From contig URCM01000026.1 of assembly GCA_900546355.1 (NCBI GenBank), positions 1 to 29,934 of the forward strand: 29,934 nt of DNA, read 5' to 3'. Positions 1-7,621 of the stretch are shown piece after piece. Under the pieces are notes generated by a model, which saw only the letters and a list, made by a program, of their open reading frames with translations, was not told the origin of the DNA and did not search any database. Positions within the stretch are counted from its first letter, which is position 1. Each line of letters begins with the position of its first letter. This DNA is from an uncultured Bacteroides sp. GTDB taxonomy: Bacteria; Bacteroidota; Bacteroidia; Bacteroidales; Bacteroidaceae. Made by a program: the position numbers and the translations under genes.

Positions 1-50
1 CACGCATATTCAGTAATAATCCTCTATTTAGTTTAATTTTTGGTAATTTA

Positions 51-82
51 TTTCCTTGAAAATCCCAAACGTTATACATTTG
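51..82 (+). promoter_or_regulatory. Bacteroidetes-type promoter of the DUF4369 lipoprotein gene
   Basis: TACATTTG at 75-82 matches the Bacteroidetes -7 consensus TAnnTTTG exactly. A weak -33 (TTTC, 51-54) lies 20 bases upstream. Transcription would begin near 89, so the gene must start at the ATG at 109 and not at the in-frame ATG at 40. Inferred from the consensus only. Confidence 0.5.
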
Positions 83-108
83 CCGTGCGAATCAAAAGAA
101 TTATCTAT

Positions 109-810
109 ATGCATAAATGGTATTTGTTTCTACTTTGTTGCGCAATATTCTGCACGTCATGCGGAAAGAGGTATAAAATAGAAGGGGTATCTTCTGTTTC
201 AAGCCTTGATGGAAAAATGCTTTTCATCAAAGTCCCTTCGGGTGACAAACTAATCAATATCGACTCGGCAGAAGTTATACACGGGCTCTTTTCAATGGAA
301 GGGAAAGTGGATTCTACCGTCGTAGCCTCTCTCTTCATGGACGAAAACTGCATCATGCCCGTAGTCATTGAAGACGGAAAAATCGACATCAACATCAATA
401 ATGCAGGATTCACCATCAAAGGAACACCATTAAACAATTGTTTCAATGACTTCATACTGAAACGCAATTCGCTCAGTGACCGTGCCGAAGAAGTGGAACA
501 TTTGGAAGCCCGCATGGTGCTGGATGGAAGAAACCCTGACGACATACACAAAGAAATAGAAAAACAACGCAGCGAAGTATCAGCTCAATTAGACAGCCTC
601 GCCAAAACATTCATCCAAACCAATTATGAAAATGTATTAGGACCGGAAATATTCATCATCATGTGTTACGGGATGCCTTATCCTGTATTGACTCCCGTAA
701 TGGAAGAAATCATCGATAACGCTCCTACCTCCTTTAAAGAGAATCCGATGATTAAAGAATACATATCCATCGCCCGCAGCAATATGGACAAACTACAAGC
801 GACACCATAA
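109..810 (+). CDS. DUF4369-type lipoprotein of unknown function
   Basis: A 234-residue protein predicted to be an outer-membrane or periplasm-facing lipoprotein. The first 18 residues form a lipoprotein signal peptide (hydrophobic LFLLCCAIF, then CTSC with Cys18 as the lipidation site). Residues about 25-120 resemble DUF4369, a beta-rich domain usually found ahead of TlpA-type thioredoxin domains. Here the remaining half is charged and helical (about 135-190) and no CxxC thioredoxin motif follows, so it appears to be a stand-alone or truncated-architecture member. The start at 109 is chosen because the signal peptide begins there and because the promoter covers the upstream in-frame ATG. The yfcE-like gene follows after 42 bases on the same strand and may be co-transcribed. 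Function cannot be stated; the DUF4369 call is from sequence character. Confidence 0.75.
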   Translation: MHKWYLFLLCCAIFCTSCGKRYKIEGVSSVSSLDGKMLFIKVPSGDKLINIDSAEVIHGLFSMEGKVDSTVVASLFMDENCIMPVVIEDGKIDININNAGFTIKGTPLNNCFNDFILKRNSLSDRAEEVEHLEARMVLDGRNPDDIHKEIEKQRSEVSAQLDSLAKTFIQTNYENVLGPEIFIIMCYGMPYPVLTPVMEEIIDNAPTSFKENPMIKEYISIARSNMDKLQATP

Positions 811-852
811 CATCATTCATTTTGCCCCAACCAAAGATAATACGTTTTTTTT

Positions 853-1392
853 ATGAAATACCTGATTGTATCAGACATTCACGGCTCACTGCCTCGTTTA
901 GAGAAAGTGTTGGATTTTTACAAACAAGAACAATGCAACCTGCTTTGCATCTTAGGAGACATTCTAAATTATGGGCCACGCAATGGATTGCCGGAAGGAC
1001 TTGACCCGAAAGGCATAGCCGAACGGTTGAATCAATTTCCCGACACAATTGTAGCCGTACGGGGTAATTGCGATGCTGAAGTCGATCAAATGTTACTCAA
1101 TTTTCCCATCCTGTCCGATTATACACTGATAACCGACAATGGGAAAAGCCTGTTTCTCACACACGGGCATATCTACAACGAAGACAATCTGCCCAAAGGG
1201 AAATACGACGCATTGATTTACGGACATACACATCTGTGGAAACTGGAAAAGAGAAACGGAAAAGTAATCTGTAACACAGGCTCGATAACTTTTCCTAAAG
1301 GAGGAAACGTACCGACTTTCGTCGTATATGAAAACGGAACATTGTCTGTCTATCAACTCAATGGAACCTTACTCAAGTCTATCAACCCATAA
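853..1392 (+). CDS. yfcE: YfcE/MJ0936-family metallophosphodiesterase
   Basis: A 179-residue cytoplasmic phosphoesterase that fills the whole calcineurin-like family fold. The metal-binding motifs appear in order: SDIHG near residue 7, LGDILNYGPRN near 35-45, VRGNCDAE near 72, THGH near 98 and YGHTH near 117, with a final NTGSITFPKGG loop near 140. These are the Asp/His/Asn ligands of a two-metal centre. E. coli YfcE hydrolyses phosphodiesters in vitro; the natural substrate in Bacteroidales is not known. Length matches the family (about 180). It lies 42 bases behind the lipoprotein gene and converges on the minus-strand operon at 1437. The family is certain; the exact orthology to YfcE is likely. 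Confidence 0.88.
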   Translation: MKYLIVSDIHGSLPRLEKVLDFYKQEQCNLLCILGDILNYGPRNGLPEGLDPKGIAERLNQFPDTIVAVRGNCDAEVDQMLLNFPILSDYTLITDNGKSLFLTHGHIYNEDNLPKGKYDALIYGHTHLWKLEKRNGKVICNTGSITFPKGGNVPTFVVYENGTLSVYQLNGTLLKSINP

Positions 1393-1436
1393 TCATAAAA
1401 GAATGCCGAAACATTCCACGACTCACATACGGCCTT

Positions 1437-1766
1437 CTACAAAGCTACGATACGGCTTGAACTCGTAAAACCGACATCCGAAAGGTTAAAAAAAGATATC
1501 CAATAAGCACGCTTCGGAGTATTTGCATAAATCCTTGCCATACAAGTCACCCGTTTGATAAACATAAAAAATTCCTCTTCCACCCCTTTATTTACAGGAC
1601 AAGGAGACAAAAGAATCATCCCAGGCAACCATTCCGTATGACTGATTTCTTCTGTTAACGAATAAATCCGGCATACACATCCGTTTTCATCCAATTCTAT
1701 CACGGGGAAAGAAATCCATTGCGATGTTATCAAATCATACGCCCGATGAGTAGCGACACGTCTCAT
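1437..1766 (-). CDS. Small conserved-looking protein of unknown function at the end of the ileS-lspA operon
   Basis: A 109-residue soluble protein. I do not recognise a family. No signal peptide or membrane helix is seen. The first half reads as short beta strands (ISFPVIELDENGCVCRIYSL), and four cysteines are scattered without a metal-binding spacing. It starts two bases after the stop of the DUF4296 lipoprotein gene, so it is almost surely translated from the same mRNA, which is the main support for it being real. No homology can be asserted from reading alone. Confidence 0.7.
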   Translation of the reverse strand: MRRVATHRAYDLITSQWISFPVIELDENGCVCRIYSLTEEISHTEWLPGMILLSPCPVNKGVEEEFFMFIKRVTCMARIYANTPKRAYWISFFNLSDVGFTSSSRIVAL

Positions 1767-1768
1767 TT

Positions 1769-2662
1769 TTATTCTTCCTGTTTTCGATTTTCTATCTTAC
1801 GCATCGGCTGCAACCGGCTACGGTTGATTGTTTGTCTCTCTTGAACCGTTTTTTTCAAGGTATCTGTTTTTACCTCCTGTTCTTCAGAAGATACCACAGA
1901 AGATGCTGACACATCCTGGTGATAACGTGTCAGGCGAATGTCACTAATCAAAAGAGTCGCATCGGGATGGTTGTCATCCGTATAATAAATAAACCCACTG
2001 ATGCTTTGGATAGCAAAAGCCGAATCGGGACGCAAATACAAACGCTGTTTGCCCGGACGTGTAACCAAACGAGTCTGCCCTTGCACACTATCGTTATCAA
2101 AATAGAAATTGAGAGCCATAACGGCTTTACCCGACACTCCTTTCGAAGGAATAAAATGAAAATCCGCCTCTAACGCCATTGCATCACGCGGTCTAAACGT
2201 AGTGTCGGTCTTCAAATCGAATGTCAGCTTATTAGTCAAAGAAGAAGCGGAAAGCCAATACATGGTGCGGTCTTGCCATACATCCACCGTATCGCCCGAC
2301 ATGGATACATCAATCTGGTTATCCCGCTTTGCCACCTGTTCCTTCATCTGTTTCTCTTCACGTTCCAGACGTTCCTGCAAACTATGGTAAATGGCCGCCA
2401 GCTCTTCGGCATGACGGGTGTACCACACCATCGATGAATCAAATTCGGCTTCGGTCACGTTATGTTTCTGAAAGACATAATCGAAGTAAGCCTCTTTCTT
2501 GTAGGTCTCATTGTAAGGGAGCGAAGTGCTCATAGTAGAAGCCAGATGATAATCATACAGCAGACTCTCCATGGCATCCGGCTGGATAATGTCATCGGGA
2601 ACCTTCTTCCCACACGCGGATAAAAGACTCACAGCAATCACTATATACAATCTTTTCTTCAT
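1769..2662 (-). CDS. DUF4296 lipoprotein
   Basis: A 297-residue lipoprotein with signal peptide residues 1-17 and lipobox LSAC (Cys17). Residues about 22-115 match DUF4296: the phrase IIQPDAMESLLYDYHLA and the later helices FDYVFQKHNVTEAEFDSSMVW are typical of this Bacteroidetes domain. The middle part (about 115-240) reads as beta strands (YWLSASSLTNKLTFDL, ALNFYFDNDSV), and the tail is basic and probably disordered. The ATG overlaps the lspA stop by four bases (ATGA type), giving translational coupling to the enzyme that would process this very signal peptide. Function unknown; the position next to lspA suggests a conserved envelope role. Confidence 0.82.
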   Translation of the reverse strand: MKKRLYIVIAVSLLSACGKKVPDDIIQPDAMESLLYDYHLASTMSTSLPYNETYKKEAYFDYVFQKHNVTEAEFDSSMVWYTRHAEELAAIYHSLQERLEREEKQMKEQVAKRDNQIDVSMSGDTVDVWQDRTMYWLSASSLTNKLTFDLKTDTTFRPRDAMALEADFHFIPSKGVSGKAVMALNFYFDNDSVQGQTRLVTRPGKQRLYLRPDSAFAIQSISGFIYYTDDNHPDATLLISDIRLTRYHQDVSASSVVSSEEQEVKTDTLKKTVQERQTINRSRLQPMRKIENRKQEE

Positions 2663-3315
2663 GCAGACTTATCTTTTTCCTTTGCTTCCTCGCTATGCTG
2701 GAACTCTTGTCCCAATGTATGACTATAGAAAAGCAACAAAGCTATCATGCCGCAACTAATAGACGCATCGGCAAAATTGAATATCGGACTGAAAAAAATA
2801 AAACGCTCACCGCCACAGAAAGGCATCCACTCAGGCCAATAGGTATCAATGATAGGAAAATAAAACATATCGACCACTTTCCCATGAAGCCATGTCCCGT
2901 ATCCCTCTCCTACTGGAACCCAATGCGCCAGTGCATAAGAAGTGCTTTCGCTGAAAACCTCACCGTAAAACACACAATCGATGATATTACCGACAGCTCC
3001 AGCCAAGATAAATGCCAAACACACCACATAACCTGTCTTCAATTTTTCTTTTCGGTTGGTGATTTTATACAGATACCACAAAATGAAAGCTACTGCTACA
3101 ATACGAAACAAGGTCAAGAGCAACTTAGGAAGAAACTCCATTCCAAAAGCCATTCCGTTATTTTCGGTAAAATAAATATAAAACCAATCGGTGATGCGGA
3201 TATGCTCGTGCAGATACATTCCCGTCTTCACACAAATCTTGATTACTTGGTCAATCACCAATACCAATAAGACTATCAGAGCCGCCAAACGCCCTTGCGT
3301 CAGAATTTTCTTCAT
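2659..3315 (-). CDS. lspA: Lipoprotein signal peptidase (signal peptidase II), expanded form
   Basis: Inner-membrane aspartyl protease that cleaves prolipoproteins before the lipidated cysteine. Four membrane helices are visible (about 10-28, 64-84, 95-113, 180-198). Conserved residues are present: Asn53/Asn54 in FTENNGMAFG, GNIID with Asp113, VVD with Asp149, and FNFAD with Asp183. The protein is 218 residues against about 160-170 in E. coli. The extra length sits around the active site: Asp113 to Asp149 is 36 residues (about 9 in proteobacterial enzymes), and Asp149 to Asp183 is 34 (about 19). From memory this expansion is usual in Bacteroidetes. It lies 88 bases after the dksA-like gene and is coupled to the DUF4296 gene. 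Confidence 0.93.
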   Translation of the reverse strand: MKKILTQGRLAALIVLLVLVIDQVIKICVKTGMYLHEHIRITDWFYIYFTENNGMAFGMEFLPKLLLTLFRIVAVAFILWYLYKITNRKEKLKTGYVVCLAFILAGAVGNIIDCVFYGEVFSESTSYALAHWVPVGEGYGTWLHGKVVDMFYFPIIDTYWPEWMPFCGGERFIFFSPIFNFADASISCGMIALLLFYSHTLGQEFQHSEEAKEKDKSA

Positions 3316-3334
3316 CTATCCTCTTTTCTATCAA

Positions 3335-3394
3335 GTTCATCACAGATTACACGGATTAAGCAAGTGATTCAATCCATGTAATCTGCGATGGAAC
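3335..3394 (-). repeat. Imperfect palindrome (REP-like hairpin) between the dksA-like gene and lspA
   Basis: Arms 3335-3357 and 3371-3394 pair over about 23 bases with a 13-base loop. The core is ATCACAGATTACACGGATT against its near reverse complement. There are two mismatches and one bulged base. On the minus strand, which is the mRNA strand of the operon, both mismatches become G-U pairs, so the RNA hairpin is nearly complete. CACAGATTACACGGATT-like repeats are, from memory, scattered in intergenic DNA of Bacteroidetes. It may stabilise or process the mRNA, or attenuate lspA. Confidence 0.75.
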
Positions 3395-3403
3395 ATAAAC
3401 AAT

Positions 3404-3784
3404 TTATTTTACGCCATGGTTCTTCGCCTCAATACTCAGCGTAGCATGAGGCACGGCACGCAGACGTTCCTTCGGAATCAGCTTACCCGTTTCGCGGCAG
3501 ATGCCATACGTCTTGTTCTCGATACGCACCAATGCGGCACGCAGGTTCTGGATGAACTTCAACTGGCGGGCAGCCAAGCGGGTTGTTTCTTCCTTCGACA
3601 AGGTATTGGCACCTTCTTCCAATACCTTATAAGTAGGAGAAGTATCGTCCGTATCATTGCCGTCCGTATTCATGATACTGCTTTTCAATTTTTCATAGTC
3701 GCGTTCCGCGAGCTGAAGCTTTTCCATGATAATGGCGCGGAATTCCTCGAGTTCAGCGTCAGAGTATCTTGTTTTTTCAGCCAT
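3404..3784 (-). CDS. DksA/TraR-family RNA polymerase-binding protein with degenerate zinc finger
   Basis: A 126-residue cytoplasmic protein of the DksA/TraR family, which binds the RNA polymerase secondary channel and, in E. coli, works with ppGpp. Residues about 8-90 form the long helical hairpin. The C-terminal segment YGICRETGKLIPKERLRAVP aligns with the DksA zinc-finger region and its characteristic RL-A-P. Of the four zinc ligands only Cys96 remains; the others are Thr99, Ser117 and Ala120. Loss of cysteines is known in some DksA relatives that fold without zinc, so the protein is probably functional. It starts 24 bases after the ileS stop and is clearly part of that operon. Confidence 0.87.
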   Translation of the reverse strand: MAEKTRYSDAELEEFRAIIMEKLQLAERDYEKLKSSIMNTDGNDTDDTSPTYKVLEEGANTLSKEETTRLAARQLKFIQNLRAALVRIENKTYGICRETGKLIPKERLRAVPHATLSIEAKNHGVK

Positions 3785-3808
3785 AAGATAAATGTTTTAA
3801 AGTTAATA

Positions 3809-6800
3809 TTAGAGTTTTGATACCTTCACATACAATGTAAAATCATCAAAGTTCAGTTCAACACCACCCGGCACCTCATTTGCCAAATCCAATGAGTCTG
3901 CCAATACCTGATTACAAATATAGGTATTATATTCTTTTACCGCATCATCGGTGTCCGGATTTTTAGACAAGACGATATGGATCTTATCCGTTATTTCAAA
4001 TCCGTTACTCTTCCGAATATTCTGGATGCGGTTCACCAGTTCACGGGCGATACCTTCACGGCGCAGGTCTTCGGTGATGGTCACTTCCAAAGCCACGGTC
4101 AGCTTGCCTTCGTTCGCTACCAGCCAGCCGGGGATATCTTCGCTGTAGATTTCCACATCAGTGGCTTCGATGAGTGCCTCGCCGTCTGCCAGCTGAAGAT
4201 TGTATTTGCCGTTCCGTTCCAGTTCGGCAATGGCTTCCTGCGACAATTCTGCCACAGCTGCCGCTACGGCTTTCATCTGCTTACCGAACTTCGGCCCCAG
4301 CTTCTTGAAGTCACATTTCACCTTCTTCACCAGCACACCGGCTTCTTCTACAAACTGAAGCTCTTTCACATTCACCTCACTTAAAATCAAATCCTTCACT
4401 GCCTCGATGTGACGTTTCTGTTCCTCATCCACTACGGGAACCATGATGCATTGAAGCGGCTGGCGCACCTTGATATTCACCTTGCGGCGCAAAGCCAGTA
4501 CCATCGAAGTCACATCCTGCGCCATCTGCATACGCGCTTCCAGTTCCTTGTCTATCAGGCTTTCATCCGCTACGGGGAAGTTTGCCAAGTGTACCGATAC
4601 CACATGGTCACGCTCCGTCACCTTAATCAAGTCCATATACAGGCGGTCGGCATAGAACGGTGCAATCGGAGCCATCAGTTTCGCCACCGTTTCCAGACAA
4701 GTGTATAAGGTCTGGTAAGCCGACAATTTGTCTTGCGACATCGCGCTTCCCCAGAAACGTTTCCGGTTCAGGCGCACATACCAGTTGCTCAGGTTATCGT
4801 TTACGAAATCCGTTATCAAGCGTCCTGCCTTTGTAGGCTCGTAATCATTGAAGCAAGCATCTACATCTTTTATCAACGAATTGAGCAAAGACAGAATCCA
4901 GCGGTCGATTTCCGGACGTTCTGATACCGGCACTTCTTTCTCGGCATAGGTAAAGCCGTCTACATTGGCATAAAGAGCAAAGAACGAATAGGTATTATAT
5001 AAGGTGCCGAAGAACTTGCGGCGCACTTCGTCCACTCCGTCCGTATCAAACTTCAGGTTATCCCACGGAGCCGAGTTCGTAATCATGTACCAGCGCAAGG
5101 GGTCGGAACCGAACTTCTCGATGGTGCTGAACGGGTCTACCGCATTGCCCAAACGCTTCGACATCTTGTTTCCGTTCTTATCCAACACCAATCCGTTGGA
5201 AATGACATTCTTGTAAGCCACGCTATCGAATACCATCGTAGCTATCGCATGGAGCGTAAAGAACCATCCGCGGGTCTGGTCTACACCTTCGGCGATGAAA
5301 TCCGCCGGATAATACGAACGGCTATCCACCAGTTCTTTGTTCTCGAACGGATAGTGGAGTTGAGCGTAAGGCATCGAACCCGAATCGAACCAAACGTCTA
5401 TCAGGTCCGCTTCACGCTTCATCGGTTTGCCTACAGGCGAAACCAGGACGATATCGTCTACATACGGACGGTGCAAATCTATCTTATCGTAATTTTCTTT
5501 CGTATATTTTCCCGGAACGAAGCCCAACTTCTTGTACGGATTCTCCGCCATGAAGCCAGCCTCAACCGCTTTTTCGATTTCATTGTACAGTTCTTCTACC
5601 GAGCCGATGCAGATTTCCGCGCCATCCTCGTCGCGCCAGATAGGAAGCGGAGTTCCCCAATAGCGCGAACGGCTCAGGTTCCAGTCGTTCAGGTTCTCCA
5701 GCCATTTGCCGAAACGTCCCGAACCGGTCGATTCCGGTTTCCAGTTGATGGTCTTGTTCAGCTCAATCATCCGTTCCTTGCAAGCCGTAGAGCGGATAAA
5801 CCAGCTATCAAGCGGATAGTAAAGCACCGGCTTGTCGGTACGCCAGCAGTGCGGATAGTTGTGCACGTGCTTTTCCATCTTGAACGCTTGGTTCGCCTGC
5901 TTCATCTTCATGCAGATATATACATCAAGCGATTCAGCTGCTTGCGCCGCCTTCTCATCATATTTGCCATCGACGGTGAACTGAGGGTCGTATGCATTCT
6001 TCACCCATCTGCCCTGATACTCCTTATAAGTATCTACATCCACACACTCGGCAACGAACTTCTCGTCCAGTTCGTCCAGCAGGTAGAACTTTCCGGTCAG
6101 GTCGACCATCGGACGTGTCTCGCCTTTCTTGTTAATCATGAAGAGCGAAGGGATGCCAGCGGCTTTTGCCACGAAAGCATCGTCAGCCCCGAAGGTCGGA
6201 GCAATGTGTACGATACCCGTACCGTCTTCTACGGTCACATAGTCACCCGCAATGACACGGAAAGCCTTGGCAGAAGCGTCACGCCAGTTTCCGTTTTCGT
6301 CCAACTCTACGGGTTTCACCCACGGGAAAAGCTGTTCGTATTCCATGCCTACCAAGTCCGGCCCTTTGTATCTGCCCACTACCTTGAACGGCACCAGCTT
6401 GTCGCCCGGCTTGTAGTCTTCCAGTGCCATGCCTTCCGCTTTCTTGTTGAAATGAGTATAAAGCAAAGCTTCTGCCAAGACCACCGTAATTTTTTCTGCA
6501 GTATAAGGATTGTAAGTCTGTACGGCTACATAATCTATCTTCGGACCTACGCAAAGCGCGGTATTCGAAGGCAAGGTCCACGGAGTGGTGGTCCATGCCA
6601 GGAAGTAAGGAGTTCCCCACTCCGCCATTTCTGGTTTCGGGTTCTTTATTTTGAACTGCCCTACCACAGTCAGGTCTTTTACGTCCCGATAACATCCCGG
6701 CTGGTTCAGCTCGTGCGAGCTAAGCCCCGTACCTGCCGCAGGCGAATAGGGCTGGATGGTATATCCTTTGTAGAGCAAGCCTTTCTTATAAAGTTGTTGC

Positions 6801-7294
6801 AAGAGCCACCACAAGGTTTCGATGTAGCGGTTGTCATACGTAATATACGGATTATCCAAGTCCACCCAATAGCCCATCTTGTGGGTCAGGTCGGTCCATT
6901 CCTTCGTGAACTTCATTACGTCCGTACGGCAATGCTGATTGTATTCAGCCACTGATATGGTCTTGCCTATGTCTTCCTTCGTAATGCCCAACGCTTTCTC
7001 TACACCCAGTTCCACCGGAAGCCCGTGCGTATCCCAGCCTGCTTTGCGCTTCACCTGAAAGCCTTTCATCGTCTTGTAACGGCAGAAAGTATCCTTAATG
7101 GTACGCGCCATCACGTGGTGGATGCCCGGCATACCGTTTGCCGAGGGAGGTCCTTCGTAAAACACAAAAGAAGGATGCCCTTCACGTTCCGTCATACTGC
7201 GGGAGAACACATCGTTCTCGTCCCATTTCTTCAGCACTTCCTTGTTGATGTCAGAAAGGTTCAGTTGTGAATATTCAGTAAATTTCTTACTCAT
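3809..7294 (-). CDS. ileS: Isoleucyl-tRNA synthetase, long type with GxHH signature
   Basis: Class I synthetase that charges tRNA-Ile; 1161 residues from the ATG at 7294. The start is chosen because the protein begins MSKKFTEYSQLNLSDINKEV, as in relatives, and because the promoter -7 box lies over an upstream in-frame TTG. Visible landmarks: EGPPSANGMPGIHH (47-60), where GIHH replaces the usual HIGH; the editing domain with WTTTPWTLPSN (234-244) and DGTGIVHIAP; WFDSGSMPYAQ near 635; NKMSKRLGN with KMSKR at 710-714; and a long C-terminal anticodon-binding region. No C-terminal zinc cysteines are seen. Length and lack of the zinc domain place it in the eukaryote-like IleS2 group, in which low mupirocin sensitivity is known. 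First gene of the operon with dksA-like and lspA. Confidence 0.96.
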   Translation of the reverse strand: MSKKFTEYSQLNLSDINKEVLKKWDENDVFSRSMTEREGHPSFVFYEGPPSANGMPGIHHVMARTIKDTFCRYKTMKGFQVKRKAGWDTHGLPVELGVEKALGITKEDIGKTISVAEYNQHCRTDVMKFTKEWTDLTHKMGYWVDLDNPYITYDNRYIETLWWLLQQLYKKGLLYKGYTIQPYSPAAGTGLSSHELNQPGCYRDVKDLTVVGQFKIKNPKPEMAEWGTPYFLAWTTTPWTLPSNTALCVGPKIDYVAVQTYNPYTAEKITVVLAEALLYTHFNKKAEGMALEDYKPGDKLVPFKVVGRYKGPDLVGMEYEQLFPWVKPVELDENGNWRDASAKAFRVIAGDYVTVEDGTGIVHIAPTFGADDAFVAKAAGIPSLFMINKKGETRPMVDLTGKFYLLDELDEKFVAECVDVDTYKEYQGRWVKNAYDPQFTVDGKYDEKAAQAAESLDVYICMKMKQANQAFKMEKHVHNYPHCWRTDKPVLYYPLDSWFIRSTACKERMIELNKTINWKPESTGSGRFGKWLENLNDWNLSRSRYWGTPLPIWRDEDGAEICIGSVEELYNEIEKAVEAGFMAENPYKKLGFVPGKYTKENYDKIDLHRPYVDDIVLVSPVGKPMKREADLIDVWFDSGSMPYAQLHYPFENKELVDSRSYYPADFIAEGVDQTRGWFFTLHAIATMVFDSVAYKNVISNGLVLDKNGNKMSKRLGNAVDPFSTIEKFGSDPLRWYMITNSAPWDNLKFDTDGVDEVRRKFFGTLYNTYSFFALYANVDGFTYAEKEVPVSERPEIDRWILSLLNSLIKDVDACFNDYEPTKAGRLITDFVNDNLSNWYVRLNRKRFWGSAMSQDKLSAYQTLYTCLETVAKLMAPIAPFYADRLYMDLIKVTERDHVVSVHLANFPVADESLIDKELEARMQMAQDVTSMVLALRRKVNIKVRQPLQCIMVPVVDEEQKRHIEAVKDLILSEVNVKELQFVEEAGVLVKKVKCDFKKLGPKFGKQMKAVAAAVAELSQEAIAELERNGKYNLQLADGEALIEATDVEIYSEDIPGWLVANEGKLTVALEVTITEDLRREGIARELVNRIQNIRKSNGFEITDKIHIVLSKNPDTDDAVKEYNTYICNQVLADSLDLANEVPGGVELNFDDFTLYVKVSKL

Positions 7295-7354
7295 ATAGAA
7301 TGCATTTATCTTTTTCGTTTTTTCTTCGGAAATACCCTTCCCGAATTTAGGCTG

Positions 7355-7385
7355 CAAATTTATAAGAAAAAAGAATATCCGGAAA
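7355..7385 (-). promoter_or_regulatory. Bacteroidetes-type promoter of the ileS operon
   Basis: On the minus strand TAAATTTG (7362-7355) fits the -7 consensus exactly, with TTTC (7385-7382) 19 bases upstream as -33. Transcription would begin near 7348, giving a leader of about 55 bases. No T-box-like structure is visible. The stretch from here to the hairpin at 7568 holds no gene that I can support. Confidence 0.5.
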
Positions 7386-7567
7386 ACTTTTCAGCTAATA
7401 TTCACATAAGCAAGGATAATTTGTTTTGGGAAGCAATATTAGAGCCTGTTTCAATTTTTCCGATAAAGTAATATGATATCAAGTTCTTGGTTGGGATAAG
7501 AACCACAATCTTGGCTTAAATCCAAAACATAATTTGTGTGTCAAAGGGATAGTTGATTTTCATTTAT

Positions 7568-7604
7568 GAATCACCCCACGTGGAATTTCCGCGTGGGGTG
7601 ATTC
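7568..7604 (-). terminator. Strong hairpin after susD
   Basis: GAATCACCCCACG (7568-7580) pairs perfectly with CGTGGGGTGATTC (7592-7604), and the inner bases TGGAA/TTCCG extend the stem almost to the centre. It begins 18 bases after the susD stop, so it most likely ends the tlpA-susC-susD transcript. The run after it on the minus strand is A-rich, not a U tract, so 3'-end protection is as likely as intrinsic termination. Confidence 0.7.
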
Positions 7605-7621
7605 TTCAGTTTTATTCTTCA

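Noticed and set aside
40..108. Upstream in-frame start of the first lipoprotein gene
   Set aside because: It would hide the signal peptide behind a charged extension and lies upstream of the predicted transcription start.
1401..1416. GAATG/CATTC hairpin after the yfcE-like gene
   Set aside because: A five-base stem without a T run is too weak to call a terminator.
5249..6955. A 568-codon open frame on the plus strand opposite ileS
   Set aside because: It is antisense to a certain gene with all synthetase motifs, shows no protein-like domain and is a by-product of codon use.
7296..7350. T-box or other riboswitch ahead of ileS
   Set aside because: The leader is only about 55 bases and shows no specifier stem, T-box sequence or terminator.
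7443..7464. Sequence AGAGCCTGTTTCAATTTTTC resembling the MITE terminal repeat
   Set aside because: Only about 15 of 22 bases match and no partner end is found nearby; it could be a decayed end but cannot be supported.
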